Positions 1 through 7,146 of a stretch of 10,139 bases of DNA are shown piece by piece. A program made the translations under genes and the position numbers. Each line of letters opens with the position of its first letter. Positions within the stretch are counted from its first letter, which is position 1. The notes under the pieces were generated by a model. The model did no database searches. It was not told the DNA's origin and saw only the letters and a program-made list of their open reading frames with translations. Where the stretch lies: the NCBI GenBank assembly GCA_023432565.1, contig JAEYUL010000211.1:1-10139 (forward strand), in the 5' to 3' direction. The DNA is from Actinomycetes bacterium (GTDB taxonomy: Bacteria; Actinomycetota; Actinomycetes; Actinomycetales; Cellulomonadaceae).

Positions 1-1
1 G

Positions 2-2737
2 GACCTCGCCGAGCGGTACGGCACCGACCCGTCGCCGGTGGTCGCCCACGCGCACCTCGCGCTGCTGCGCGGCGAGCTGGGCGCGGCGGGCGAGCACGTC
101 GCGCCGGCCACGGCCACCCACCCGCGCACGTCGTCGGCGCCCACCTCGGCGCCCTCCCCTGCCCCGACCTCGGTTCTCCCGTCGACGCCCTCGTCGTCGG
201 CCCCCGCCGACCGCCGCGCAGCACGCGGGACCGCGAGGTCCGGGGCTGGGCACCTGCCGTCGGCGTGGCGCCGACCGCCCACGCCGCTCGTCGGCCGCGA
301 GGCGGACGTCACCGCCGTGGCAGCCGCCCTGCACGAGGCACCCGTCGTGACCGTCGTCGCGACCGGGGGCGCGGGCAAGACCCGCCTCGCCGCCGAGGTG
401 GCCCGCCGCGCGCTCGAGGCCGGTGAGCAGGTGCGCGTCGTCGAGCTCGCCGGGCTGCGCTCTCCCGACGACGTGCTGCCGGCGGTCGTCGGCGAGCTCG
501 GCGGTTCCGAGACGGTCGCCACGCTGCCCGAGGTCGGCGCGGAGCGGCGCGTGCTGCCGCGCCTCGAGCGACTGCGCGCCGCGACCCAGGACCTGACCGG
601 CCTCGTCGTCCTCGACAACTGCGAGCACGTGCTGACGGCAGCCGCGAGCGTCGTCGCGGACCTGCTCGAGGTGGCCTCGCCGGACGTCACGGTCCTGGCG
701 ACGTCGCGCGCACCGCTCGGGCTCGTGGCCGAGCGCGTGCACCGGCTGACCACGCTGCCCGACGACGACGCCCTCGCGCTGCTGCGCGCCCGCGCGCACG
801 CCGCCCGCCCCGGCCTCGTGTGGGACGACACCCAGGCGCTCACGCTGTGCCACCGGCTCGACAACCTCCCCCTCGCGCTCGAGCTCGCGGCCGCCCGGCT
901 GCGCTCGATGCCCGTGCAGGACCTGCTCGACGGGCTCGCGGACCGCTTCACCCTGCTCGACGACGTGCTGCGCGGCCTGCCCGAGCGGCACGCGAGCCTG
1001 TGGGCGCTCGTCGACTGGAGCCGCGAGCTGCTGCCCGACGACGAGCGCGCGCTCCTGGAGCGGCTCGCGGTCGTGCCGGGCTCGTTCACCGCCGCGGTCG
1101 CCGCGAGCGTCGCCGGCCTGCCCGACGTGCGGCGAGGCCTCGCGGACCTCGTCGACCAGTCGTTGCTCGTGCTCGACGACGGCGGCGCGGGCCGCGCCCG
1201 GTACCGCATGCTCGAGACCGTCCGGGAGTACGGCGAGGCGCGCCTCGAAGCGGGCGGCGGGCGTGCCGACGCCATGGCGGGGCTCGTCGGCTGGGCCGGG
1301 CGCGAGGCCGTCGAGCTCGGCAGCCAGATCTTCGGACCGGGCCAGCTCGACGCGCTCGCCCGGTGCAGCGACGAGCAGGAGCCGCTCCTGGCCGCGCTGC
1401 GCTGGGCGCTCGAGACCGACGACGAGGCGTCCGCCGTCGAGGTCGCCTCGGTCCTGCTGCCCTGGTGGACGGTGCGCGGCCTGCACGTCGAGGCGGTGAC
1501 GTGGGCCTCGCGCCTGCTGCACGTCGACGACCACGCCGCCCGCCGCCGGTCCGCCCTGCTCCACGGCGCTGCCTCCGGTAGACGCCTCGCGAACGGCGAG
1601 GTCGCGACGTCCGTCATGGTCCAGGCAGCCGTGAACGGCGGCATCACCACCTCCACGCGCGTCGTGGCCCTCGCCACGCGCGCGCTGCGGCGCCTGCTGC
1701 GCGACCAGGGCGAGGAGATCAGCCCGGGGTCGGCCGCGCTGGCTGCGGCCGTGCCGACCCTCGCGTCGACGGACCTCGGCGTGCTCGAACGCTCGGCCGA
1801 GTCACTCGTCGGGCACGACGACGAGCACGTGCGAGCGCTCGGCCTGTTCCTGCGGGCCGCGGTCCGCGAGAACAACGGCGAGGTCGAGCAGTCCATGCGG
1901 GACGCCCACCAGGCGTTCGCGGCGTTCGAGCGGCTCGGCGACCACTGGGGCATGGGCATGGCCGCCGAGGGCATCGCTCAGTGGGCGGCAGCGCACAGCG
2001 GGAGCGCCGACACCGTCGAGTGGCTCGCGCGCAGCGCGCACCACCTCGAGCTCGTCGGCGCCGTGCAGGACGCGCACAGCGTGCGGGTGCTGCTCGACGT
2101 GCAGCGCGCAGCCAGGGGCGACGAGGAGGGGCTCGCGGCACTGCGCGACGTCGTCTCGTCCTCGCACGCAGAACCGATGGACCGGGCGCAGGCGCACCTC
2201 GGGCTGGCGATGGTCGCACTGGCGGAGCACGACCCGGGCACCGCCGTCGACCAGGCGATGCTGGCGTTCCGGACGATCACCGACGGCGACTCGTCCAGCC
2301 CGCAGGCCCGGGTGGTGCTGCGCACCTCCGCGGTCATCGTCCTGCTCCAGGCCGCCCCGGACCCGGCCGACGAGGCCGCGGTCGCGAGGCTCGACGCCCA
2401 CGTCGTCCAGGTGCTCACCAGCGCCGCCGCCGACCTGGTCGAGCTGGGTGGCATGCCCGTCGTCGGGGCGTTCGCGCTGGGGTGCGCGGAGCTGCTCGCC
2501 TGGCGCGGCACGGACGACGACACCGCGATCGAGCTGTGGGCGCTCGGCAACCGGATGGGTGCGAGCGTCTCGAGCGTCGCGCTGCAGGTGGGGCAGAACC
2601 GCTCGCACGCGAGCGCGCTCGCGGGAGAACGCGGCCAGGCGCGGGCCGACGAGCTGCGACCGCGGCCGGCGTCCGAGATCAGCCGGTCGATCCTCGCGCT
2701 CGCGTTCCCGCTGCTGGGTCTGCCGCTCCCGCGCTGA
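2..2737 (+). CDS. AfsR/SARP-type regulator with NB-ARC-like ATPase, 5' partial
   Basis: This is the 3' part of a large transcriptional regulator. The frame is open to the left edge; the GTG at 38 is internal. The first residues (LAERYGTDPSP, then ALLRGE) resemble the C-terminal end of a bacterial transcriptional activator (BTAD) domain, so a winged-helix DNA-binding domain and most of BTAD should lie upstream. Counting from the codon at 2, a Pro/Ser/Thr/Ala-rich linker covers about residues 33-75. An STAND/NB-ARC-like ATPase follows: PLVGRE, a P-loop ATGGAGKT (nt 359-382), Walker B-like LVVLDNCEH (from nt 602), a TSR motif and LPLALELAAAR. A winged-helix-like segment (LVDWSRELLPDDER) and a helical, probably TPR-like C-terminal half complete it; the stop is TGA at 2735. 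The first P-loop glycine is alanine, and the usual GLPLAL glycine is asparagine. Family members act as nucleotide-dependent activators of secondary metabolism or transport genes. The target here is unknown. Confidence 0.85.
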   Translation, partial: DLAERYGTDPSPVVAHAHLALLRGELGAAGEHVAPATATHPRTSSAPTSAPSPAPTSVLPSTPSSSAPADRRAARGTARSGAGHLPSAWRRPPTPLVGREADVTAVAAALHEAPVVTVVATGGAGKTRLAAEVARRALEAGEQVRVVELAGLRSPDDVLPAVVGELGGSETVATLPEVGAERRVLPRLERLRAATQDLTGLVVLDNCEHVLTAAASVVADLLEVASPDVTVLATSRAPLGLVAERVHRLTTLPDDDALALLRARAHAARPGLVWDDTQALTLCHRLDNLPLALELAAARLRSMPVQDLLDGLADRFTLLDDVLRGLPERHASLWALVDWSRELLPDDERALLERLAVVPGSFTAAVAASVAGLPDVRRGLADLVDQSLLVLDDGGAGRARYRMLETVREYGEARLEAGGGRADAMAGLVGWAGREAVELGSQIFGPGQLDALARCSDEQEPLLAALRWALETDDEASAVEVASVLLPWWTVRGLHVEAVTWASRLLHVDDHAARRRSALLHGAASGRRLANGEVATSVMVQAAVNGGITTSTRVVALATRALRRLLRDQGEEISPGSAALAAAVPTLASTDLGVLERSAESLVGHDDEHVRALGLFLRAAVRENNGEVEQSMRDAHQAFAAFERLGDHWGMGMAAEGIAQWAAAHSGSADTVEWLARSAHHLELVGAVQDAHSVRVLLDVQRAARGDEEGLAALRDVVSSSHAEPMDRAQAHLGLAMVALAEHDPGTAVDQAMLAFRTITDGDSSSPQARVVLRTSAVIVLLQAAPDPADEAAVARLDAHVVQVLTSAAADLVELGGMPVVGAFALGCAELLAWRGTDDDTAIELWALGNRMGASVSSVALQVGQNRSHASALAGERGQARADELRPRPASEISRSILALAFPLLGLPLPR

Positions 2738-2766
2738 GCCCGGCCCCTGCTCGGCCCGTGGGCACA

Positions 2767-2805
2767 CCACCGAGCCCGCGCCGCTCTCGCGCGCGGGCTC
2801 GGTGG
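2767..2805. terminator. Bidirectional hairpin terminator
   Basis: A perfect 15-bp inverted repeat (CCACCGAGCCCGCGC at 2767-2781 against its reverse complement at 2791-2805) encloses a 9-nt loop. It lies between two convergent stop codons (TGA ending at 2737; minus-strand stop at 2813-2815). There is no T-run on either side, as is common for GC-rich actinobacterial terminators, so it could end transcription from both directions. The structure is seen directly; the function is inferred. Confidence 0.75.
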
Positions 2806-2812
2806 CTGACCG

Positions 2813-3643
2813 TCAGACCTTGCGCCGGTAGGCGCGCAGCGCGAGCGGCATGAACACCGCGACCAAGCCGACGCACCACGCGAGCGTCCACCACACGTGG
2901 TGGCCGACGGGCGTGCCGAGGAACAGCCCCCGCATCGAGTCGACCAGGTGCGTCAACGGGTTGACGTCGACGAAGCCCTGCATCCAGCCCGGCAGGTCGT
3001 CGGTCTGCACGAACACGTTCGAGCCGAACGTCAACGGCAGGACGAGCAGGATCATGACCCCCTGGACCGCACCGGACGTGCGCACCACCATCCCGACCCA
3101 CACGCTCACCCAGGACAGGCACACCGCGAACAGCACGGCGAGCAGGCACCCCGCCAGCGCCTCCAGCGGGCTCGTCGCGATCCGGAAGCCCATCGCGTAG
3201 CCCGTGACGATCGTGACGACCGCGACGATCACGTAGCGCACCACGTCGCCGAGCACCGAGCCGAGCAGCGGGGCCGACCGCGGGATCGGCAGCGACTTGA
3301 AGCGGTCGAAGATCCCCTTCTCCATGTCGGTGTTGAGGTTCACGCCGATGGCGATCGACCCCATCGCGATCGTCTGCCCGAGCACGCCGGGCAGCAGGTA
3401 CTGCAGGTAGTCGCCCGTGCTGCCCGCCACCGCGTTGCCGAAGATCGTCGCGAAGATCGCCAGGAAGATGATCGGCTGGATCGTCACGTCGACGAGCGCC
3501 TCGGGTGTGCGCCATGTCTTGATGAGGCTGCGCCTCGTGAGCGCCGCGGAGTGCCGCACGAGCGGCAGCGGCCTGCTCCTGAGCGCCTGCGTGGTCTGCG
3601 GTGCGGGCTGCGTGCGGGTCGGGGAGATCGTCGTGGTGGTCAT
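2813..3643 (-). CDS. ABC-2 type drug/metabolite exporter permease (DrrB-like)
   Basis: This is a 276-residue integral membrane subunit of an ABC exporter, expected to form the translocation path with the ATPase encoded just upstream. After a polar N-terminus with ALTRRSLIKTWRTPE, about six hydrophobic segments are visible, near residues 53-70, 84-101, 131-152, 162-184, 195-210 and 251-268. Typical ABC-2/DrrB features are DMEKGIFDRFKSLPIPR (106-122), PLTFGSNVFV (203-212) and VNPLTHLVDSMRGL (227-240). The length matches the DrrB family. The frame stays open upstream, but the ATG at 3643 is chosen because it overlaps the ATPase stop as ATGA and has a strong AAGGAGGT ribosome site. Translation is therefore probably coupled to the ATPase. 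The substrate cannot be read from the sequence; DrrB relatives export hydrophobic antibiotics or lipids. Confidence 0.9.
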   Translation of the reverse strand: MTTTTISPTRTQPAPQTTQALRSRPLPLVRHSAALTRRSLIKTWRTPEALVDVTIQPIIFLAIFATIFGNAVAGSTGDYLQYLLPGVLGQTIAMGSIAIGVNLNTDMEKGIFDRFKSLPIPRSAPLLGSVLGDVVRYVIVAVVTIVTGYAMGFRIATSPLEALAGCLLAVLFAVCLSWVSVWVGMVVRTSGAVQGVMILLVLPLTFGSNVFVQTDDLPGWMQGFVDVNPLTHLVDSMRGLFLGTPVGHHVWWTLAWCVGLVAVFMPLALRAYRRKV

Positions 3644-4635
3644 GCCGCCACCTCCTTGCCGGTGTCGTCGCCGGTCGGGTCGTCGTGCTCGTCGGACGTG
3701 GTCCGTCCGGTCAGGGTGAAGAAGACCTCGTCGAGGCTCGGCAGGTGCAGCGAGAGCTCGGTGACGGCGATGCCCGCGGCGTCGAGCCGCGCGACCGTCC
3801 GGGTGAGCGCCGCGTCGCCGGCCACCGGGACCGCGAGGAGCCCCTTGCGGATCTCGTCGGCTGCCGCGCCCGTGCTGACCTCGGACAGGATCCGTGCGGT
3901 GTCCTCCAGCCGGTCCTGGTCCGTGGGCCGCACCTCGAGGGTCTGACCGCCGACGACGCGCTTGAGCCCGTCGGGGGTGTCGTGCGCGATCACCCGGCCG
4001 TGGTCGACCACGGTGATCGCGTCCGCGAGCGCGTCCGCCTCCTCGAGGTACTGCGTGGTGAGCAGCACCGTCGAGCCGTCCGCGACGAGCCTGCGCACCA
4101 CGTCCCACATCGCCTCGCGCTTGGCGGGGTCGAGGCCGGTGGTCGGTTCGTCGAGGAAGATCACATCCGGCCGCCCGACGAGGCTCGCGGCCAGGTCCAG
4201 GCGGCGACGCATGCCACCGGAGTACGTCTTGGCGGGTCGGTCGGCGGCGCCCGCGAGGTCGAACCACTCCAGCAGCTCGGCGGCGCGGGCCTTCGCGCCC
4301 GTGCGGCCGAGCTCGAGCAGCGTGCCGAACAGCACGAGGTTCTGCCGGCCGGTGAGGTCCTCGTCGACGGACGCGTACTGGCCCGTCAGGCCGATCAGGT
4401 GCCGGACCCGTTCCGCGTCACGCACGACGTCGAGCCCGTTGATGCGGGCCGTGCCCGCGTCGGGGGTCAGGAGGGTGGACAGGATGCGCACGGCCGTCGT
4501 CTTGCCGGCGCCGTTGGGGCCGAGCACACCGAGCACGGTGCCTCGGGGGACGACGAGGTCGACGCCCTGCAGGGCCTTCGTCTCGCCGAAGTGCTTCACC
4601 AGGCCTTCGGCCTCGATCACGATGTCTGTGGTCAT
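3640..4635 (-). CDS. Daunorubicin-resistance type ABC transporter ATPase (DrrA-like)
   Basis: This is a 331-residue cytoplasmic ATPase that should power the downstream permease. Visible motifs in order are Walker A GPNGAGKTT (39-47), Q-loop Q86 in LTGQYASVDEDLTG, ABC signature YSGGMRRRLDLAASL (138-152), Walker B VIFLDEP (158-164) with D-loop TGLD, and a switch segment LLTTQYLEEAD (191-201). In the switch, glutamine 195 stands where most ABC ATPases have the catalytic histidine; this is a recurrent DrrA-family trait. A C-terminal DUF4162-like region ends with LPSLDEVFFTLTG, also typical of DrrA. The frame is open to an ATG at 4767, but that extension is Gly/Val/Arg-rich and translates the repeat cluster. 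The ATG at 4635, directly before TTDIVIEAEGLVKHFG, fits the family length. The ribosome site there (GGTGG) is only moderate. The stop overlaps the permease ATG by 4 bp. Confidence 0.93.
   Translation of the reverse strand: MTTDIVIEAEGLVKHFGETKALQGVDLVVPRGTVLGVLGPNGAGKTTAVRILSTLLTPDAGTARINGLDVVRDAERVRHLIGLTGQYASVDEDLTGRQNLVLFGTLLELGRTGAKARAAELLEWFDLAGAADRPAKTYSGGMRRRLDLAASLVGRPDVIFLDEPTTGLDPAKREAMWDVVRRLVADGSTVLLTTQYLEEADALADAITVVDHGRVIAHDTPDGLKRVVGGQTLEVRPTDQDRLEDTARILSEVSTGAAADEIRKGLLAVPVAGDAALTRTVARLDAAGIAVTELSLHLPSLDEVFFTLTGRTTSDEHDDPTGDDTGKEVAA
3650..3657 (-). promoter_or_regulatory. Ribosome binding site of the permease gene
   Basis: On the minus strand AAGGAGGT stands 6 nt before the ATG at 3643, inside the last codons of the ATPase gene. 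It decides the permease start over the longer open frame that runs back to 4267. Confidence 0.8.
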
Positions 4636-4668
4636 GCCGCCACCGTGACCGCCCCCGCTGACGGCGCA

Positions 4669-4706
4669 CCGACACCCCACCGACACCACCGACACCCCAC
4701 CGACAC
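4669..4706 (-). repeat. Cluster of four CCGACAC direct repeats upstream of the exporter operon
   Basis: CCGACAC (GTGTCGG in the direction of the exporter genes) occurs at 4669-4675, 4680-4686, 4689-4695 and 4700-4706, with start-to-start steps of 11, 9 and 11 bp. The whole can also be read as two copies of a 20-bp unit. It lies 33 bp before the DrrA-like ATG. No clear -10 box is visible between the repeats and the ATG. An operator is an inference; simple slippage of a C-rich tract is the alternative. Confidence 0.6.
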
Positions 4707-4756
4707 GCCCCGCCCCGTCCCGAGGTCGGCCCCACCCCACCCGCGACCCGGCGGGT

Positions 4757-4786
4757 GCTCCGGCCACGGCCGCTGAGAGCCGGAGC
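4757..4786 (-). terminator. Possible terminator after the phytochrome-phosphatase gene
   Basis: An 8-bp perfect inverted repeat (GCTCCGGC at 4757-4764 and GCCGGAGC at 4779-4786) with a 14-nt loop lies 29 bp beyond the minus-strand stop at 4816. A smaller CCCGC/GCGGG hairpin (4740-4755) follows immediately. There is no T-tract. It could separate the phytochrome gene from the exporter genes, or only partly attenuate read-through. Confidence 0.35.
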
Positions 4787-4815
4787 GGGCGCTGGGTCGG
4801 GGGTGGGGGGGTGGG

Positions 4816-7098
4816 TCAGTAGAGGTCGCGGCAGAGCAGCAGGAGGGTGACGTCGTCGACCGTGGAGGGGTCGCTGCAGGCGCGCACGACGTCGTCGATG
4901 TTGACGGGGTGCGTCGGGTCCTCGCGCGTGAACGCGTCCACCAGCCGTGCGAGCCCCGCACGCAGGTTCGTCGACCTCGAGTCCACGAGGCCGTCGCTGT
5001 ACAGCACGAGCCCGCCGCCCGGCTCGATCTGGAAACGATGCGTCGGCGGGTCGCCCGAGCCCACCCCCACGGGGCGGTCCACCAGTGCCTCCAGCAGCTC
5101 CGCGCCTCCGACCGCGTCGAGCACGAGCGGACGCGGATGGCCCGCGATGCTCAGCTCGACGTGCCCGGTCTCCCGGTCGACGAGCGCGACGACGCACGTC
5201 GCCATGTCGGTGTCCATCGTCCGGCGCGCGACGACGTCGGTCCAGCGCAGGGCGGCGGCAGGCCCGTCGCCGCGCAGCAGGAACGCGCGCACCGCGTTGC
5301 GCAGCTGGCCCATGGCCGCGGCAGCGGACAGCCCGTGGCCGGCGACGTCGCCGATCACCACGGCCAGCCGGCCGTCGGGCAGCTCGAGCGCGTCGTACCA
5401 GTCACCGCCGACCTGCCCGCCCGGCGCGGGGACGTACCGCGCGTGCAGCTGCCAGCCGTCGACGTGCGGCAGCGCCGAGGGCAGCAGCGAACGCTGCACG
5501 GTCTCGGCGGCGCCGAGCGCCCAGCGCGTGCGGAGCAGCAGCGTCTCGAGCAGGCGCCGACGCAGCTCGGTGGCCGACCGCAGGTCCTGCGCGGTCCACG
5601 GCGCGCTCTGGCCGCGCACGGTCTGCGTCCACTTCTCGAACGACTTGCGCGGGCTGAGCCGCACCTGCGAGCCCTCGCGCCGGGCGATGGCCTTGTTGTG
5701 CGGGTCGCCGCCCCAGGAGACGTCGCGCACGGCCTCGTGGCGCAGCCAGATGATCGCGCGGTCCTCGGGCAGCCGGACGACGAGGAGCCCGGCGACCCCG
5801 GGCAGGGCGGCCGCGAGAGCGGGCTCCTGCTTGCGCAGCTCGGTCCGGGTGGTGACGTCGTCCTCGAGGGACTCGACCCACGCGCGCAGCGGCGCGAGGT
5901 CGTCGGGCACGGTGCCGTCGCTGGTCGCCCGGCCGTCGCCGAGCACCACCACGCCCTGCGCGGTGACGAGCTCCAGCAGCGAGACCCCCGAGGGACTGCG
6001 TCCGACGAGCGTCTCGCCGAGCGTGTGCGCCGCGTCGCGCGAGGCGATCAGCAGGCGGACGAGCGTCGCCTCCGCGGCGAGCGCAGCCTGCAGCTCCTCC
6101 TCCTCGGCGCGGGCGACCAGCCGCAGCGACAGCGACGACCCGAGGAACTCGGCCGAGGCACGCACCTCGTACGGCGGGTGGTGCGGGCCGGAGTAGTGGT
6201 GGCACGCGATGAGCCCCCACAGCCGCCCGTCGCGCAGCAGCGAGATCGACATCGAGGCAGCGACGCCCATGTTCCCCAGGTACTCGATGTGCATCGGGGA
6301 GACGCTGCGCAGCACGGAGTGCGTGAGGTCGAGCGGCTGGCCCGTCGCGGTGTCCACGCCGGGCACGAGGCGGGCGGGCCGGTAGCCGACGTCCGCGATG
6401 AGCCGGATCCAGCTCTGCTCGTACAGCGCGCGGGCCTGCGGCGGGATGTCCGAGGCGGGGTAGTGCAGCCCGAGGAACGAGTTGAGGTCCGCACGCTTGG
6501 CCTCGGCGACGACCTCCCCGTTGTACGCCTCGTCGAAGCGGTAGATCATCACGCGGTCGAACCCGGTCAGCGCGCGGACCTCGCGCGCGGCGACGTCGTA
6601 CAGCTCCGGCAGCGTGCCGCTCGCGCTGAGCCGTTCGAGCGCGTCACGCACCGTCTGGTACGTGTTCGAGTACGAGAACGGACGCGGGCCGTTGGACGCC
6701 TCGAGCTCGATCACGAGCAGGGTGCGGCCACCGACGGGCATCCGGTGCAGCACCGCGTCGACCTCGACCCCGCCGTCGGGCGTGGCCGCGGCGAGCACGA
6801 GGGGGTTGCGCTGGCGCAGGTTGCCGAACGTGCGCACGTGCGCGCGGACCTGCTCGGCGGCCTCGGCACCGAGCACCGCGTCGAGGTCGGCGCCGAGCAC
6901 CTCCTGGACCCCGCGGCCCAGCAGGTCCGCGACGTTCTCGGACACGTGCTCGACGACGAGGTCGGGCTCGGTGACCGCGAGGAACACACCGTGCGGCTGG
7001 ATCGAGCCGGGGATGTGGATCGGCTCGCGCGCGCAGTTGTCGAGGTCGACCGGCTCGTCCGGCGAGAGCAGGCCGGCGAGAGGCTCGGACGTGGACAT
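4816..7098 (-). CDS. Bacteriophytochrome with PP2C/RsbU-type phosphatase output
   Basis: This is a 760-residue predicted soluble red/far-red photoreceptor with a serine/threonine phosphatase output. The N-terminal PAS carries the biliverdin-linking cysteine of bacterial phytochromes, Cys22, in NCAREPIHIPGSIQPHG. The GAF domain (about 160-335) has PASDIP (214-219), His270 in PMHIEYLGNMGVA and WGLIACHH (294-301). The PHY domain (about 345-520) has the tongue motifs SWGG (461-464) and PRKSF (483-487). The C-terminal PP2C/SpoIIE domain (about 530-760) shows GGDWYD (D566), GDVAGHG (D584), YSDGLVD (D702) and DDVT (D748/749), the metal-binding acidic residues. No histidine-kinase H-box, ATP-lid or GGDEF motif is present. 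RsbU/SpoIIE-type phosphatases usually dephosphorylate anti-sigma-factor antagonists. The ATG at 7098 follows a strong AGGAGG. The gene lies 48 bp after the MFS gene, probably co-transcribed. No heme oxygenase gene is in the window. Confidence 0.95.
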   Translation of the reverse strand: MSTSEPLAGLLSPDEPVDLDNCAREPIHIPGSIQPHGVFLAVTEPDLVVEHVSENVADLLGRGVQEVLGADLDAVLGAEAAEQVRAHVRTFGNLRQRNPLVLAAATPDGGVEVDAVLHRMPVGGRTLLVIELEASNGPRPFSYSNTYQTVRDALERLSASGTLPELYDVAAREVRALTGFDRVMIYRFDEAYNGEVVAEAKRADLNSFLGLHYPASDIPPQARALYEQSWIRLIADVGYRPARLVPGVDTATGQPLDLTHSVLRSVSPMHIEYLGNMGVAASMSISLLRDGRLWGLIACHHYSGPHHPPYEVRASAEFLGSSLSLRLVARAEEEELQAALAAEATLVRLLIASRDAAHTLGETLVGRSPSGVSLLELVTAQGVVVLGDGRATSDGTVPDDLAPLRAWVESLEDDVTTRTELRKQEPALAAALPGVAGLLVVRLPEDRAIIWLRHEAVRDVSWGGDPHNKAIARREGSQVRLSPRKSFEKWTQTVRGQSAPWTAQDLRSATELRRRLLETLLLRTRWALGAAETVQRSLLPSALPHVDGWQLHARYVPAPGGQVGGDWYDALELPDGRLAVVIGDVAGHGLSAAAAMGQLRNAVRAFLLRGDGPAAALRWTDVVARRTMDTDMATCVVALVDRETGHVELSIAGHPRPLVLDAVGGAELLEALVDRPVGVGSGDPPTHRFQIEPGGGLVLYSDGLVDSRSTNLRAGLARLVDAFTREDPTHPVNIDDVVRACSDPSTVDDVTLLLLCRDLY

Positions 7099-7107
7099 CG
7101 CCAGGCA

Positions 7108-7113
7108 CCTCCT
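7108..7113 (-). promoter_or_regulatory. Ribosome binding site of the phytochrome gene
   Basis: On the minus strand AGGAGG stands 9 nt before the ATG at 7098 and fixes this start. The gap also contains TAGGTT (7139-7134), which fits a TAnnnT -10 box without a recognisable -35, so a separate weak promoter for the phytochrome gene is possible. Confidence 0.7.
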
Positions 7114-7146
7114 CGTCGGCCGCGTCGATGTGCAACCTAGCTCACG

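Noticed and set aside
1802..2770. A 322-codon minus-strand open frame opposite the AfsR-like gene
   Set aside because: Composition is typical of the complement of GC-rich coding DNA, there is no recognisable domain, and it would run through the terminator hairpin.
3644..4267. N-terminal extension of the permease frame back to 4267
   Set aside because: The extension overlaps the well-supported ATPase in another frame and is Arg/Pro/Gly-rich. The ATG at 3643 has a strong ribosome site and the family-typical N-terminus.
4669..4706. CRISPR array or replication iterons
   Set aside because: The units are only 7 bp with 2-4 bp spacers, and no cas, rep or AT-rich unwinding region is nearby.
4636..4767. 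N-terminal extension of the DrrA-like ATPase to an ATG at 4767
   Set aside because: The extra 44 residues are Gly/Val/Arg/Ser/Cys-rich and include translation of the repeat cluster. The ATG at 4635 gives the normal family start.
4909..7140. A 743-codon open frame on the plus strand opposite the phytochrome gene
   Set aside because: Its translation is Arg/His/Asp/Val-rich without domain motifs and mirrors the codon bias of the real minus-strand gene, which has complete domains. It is an antisense shadow.
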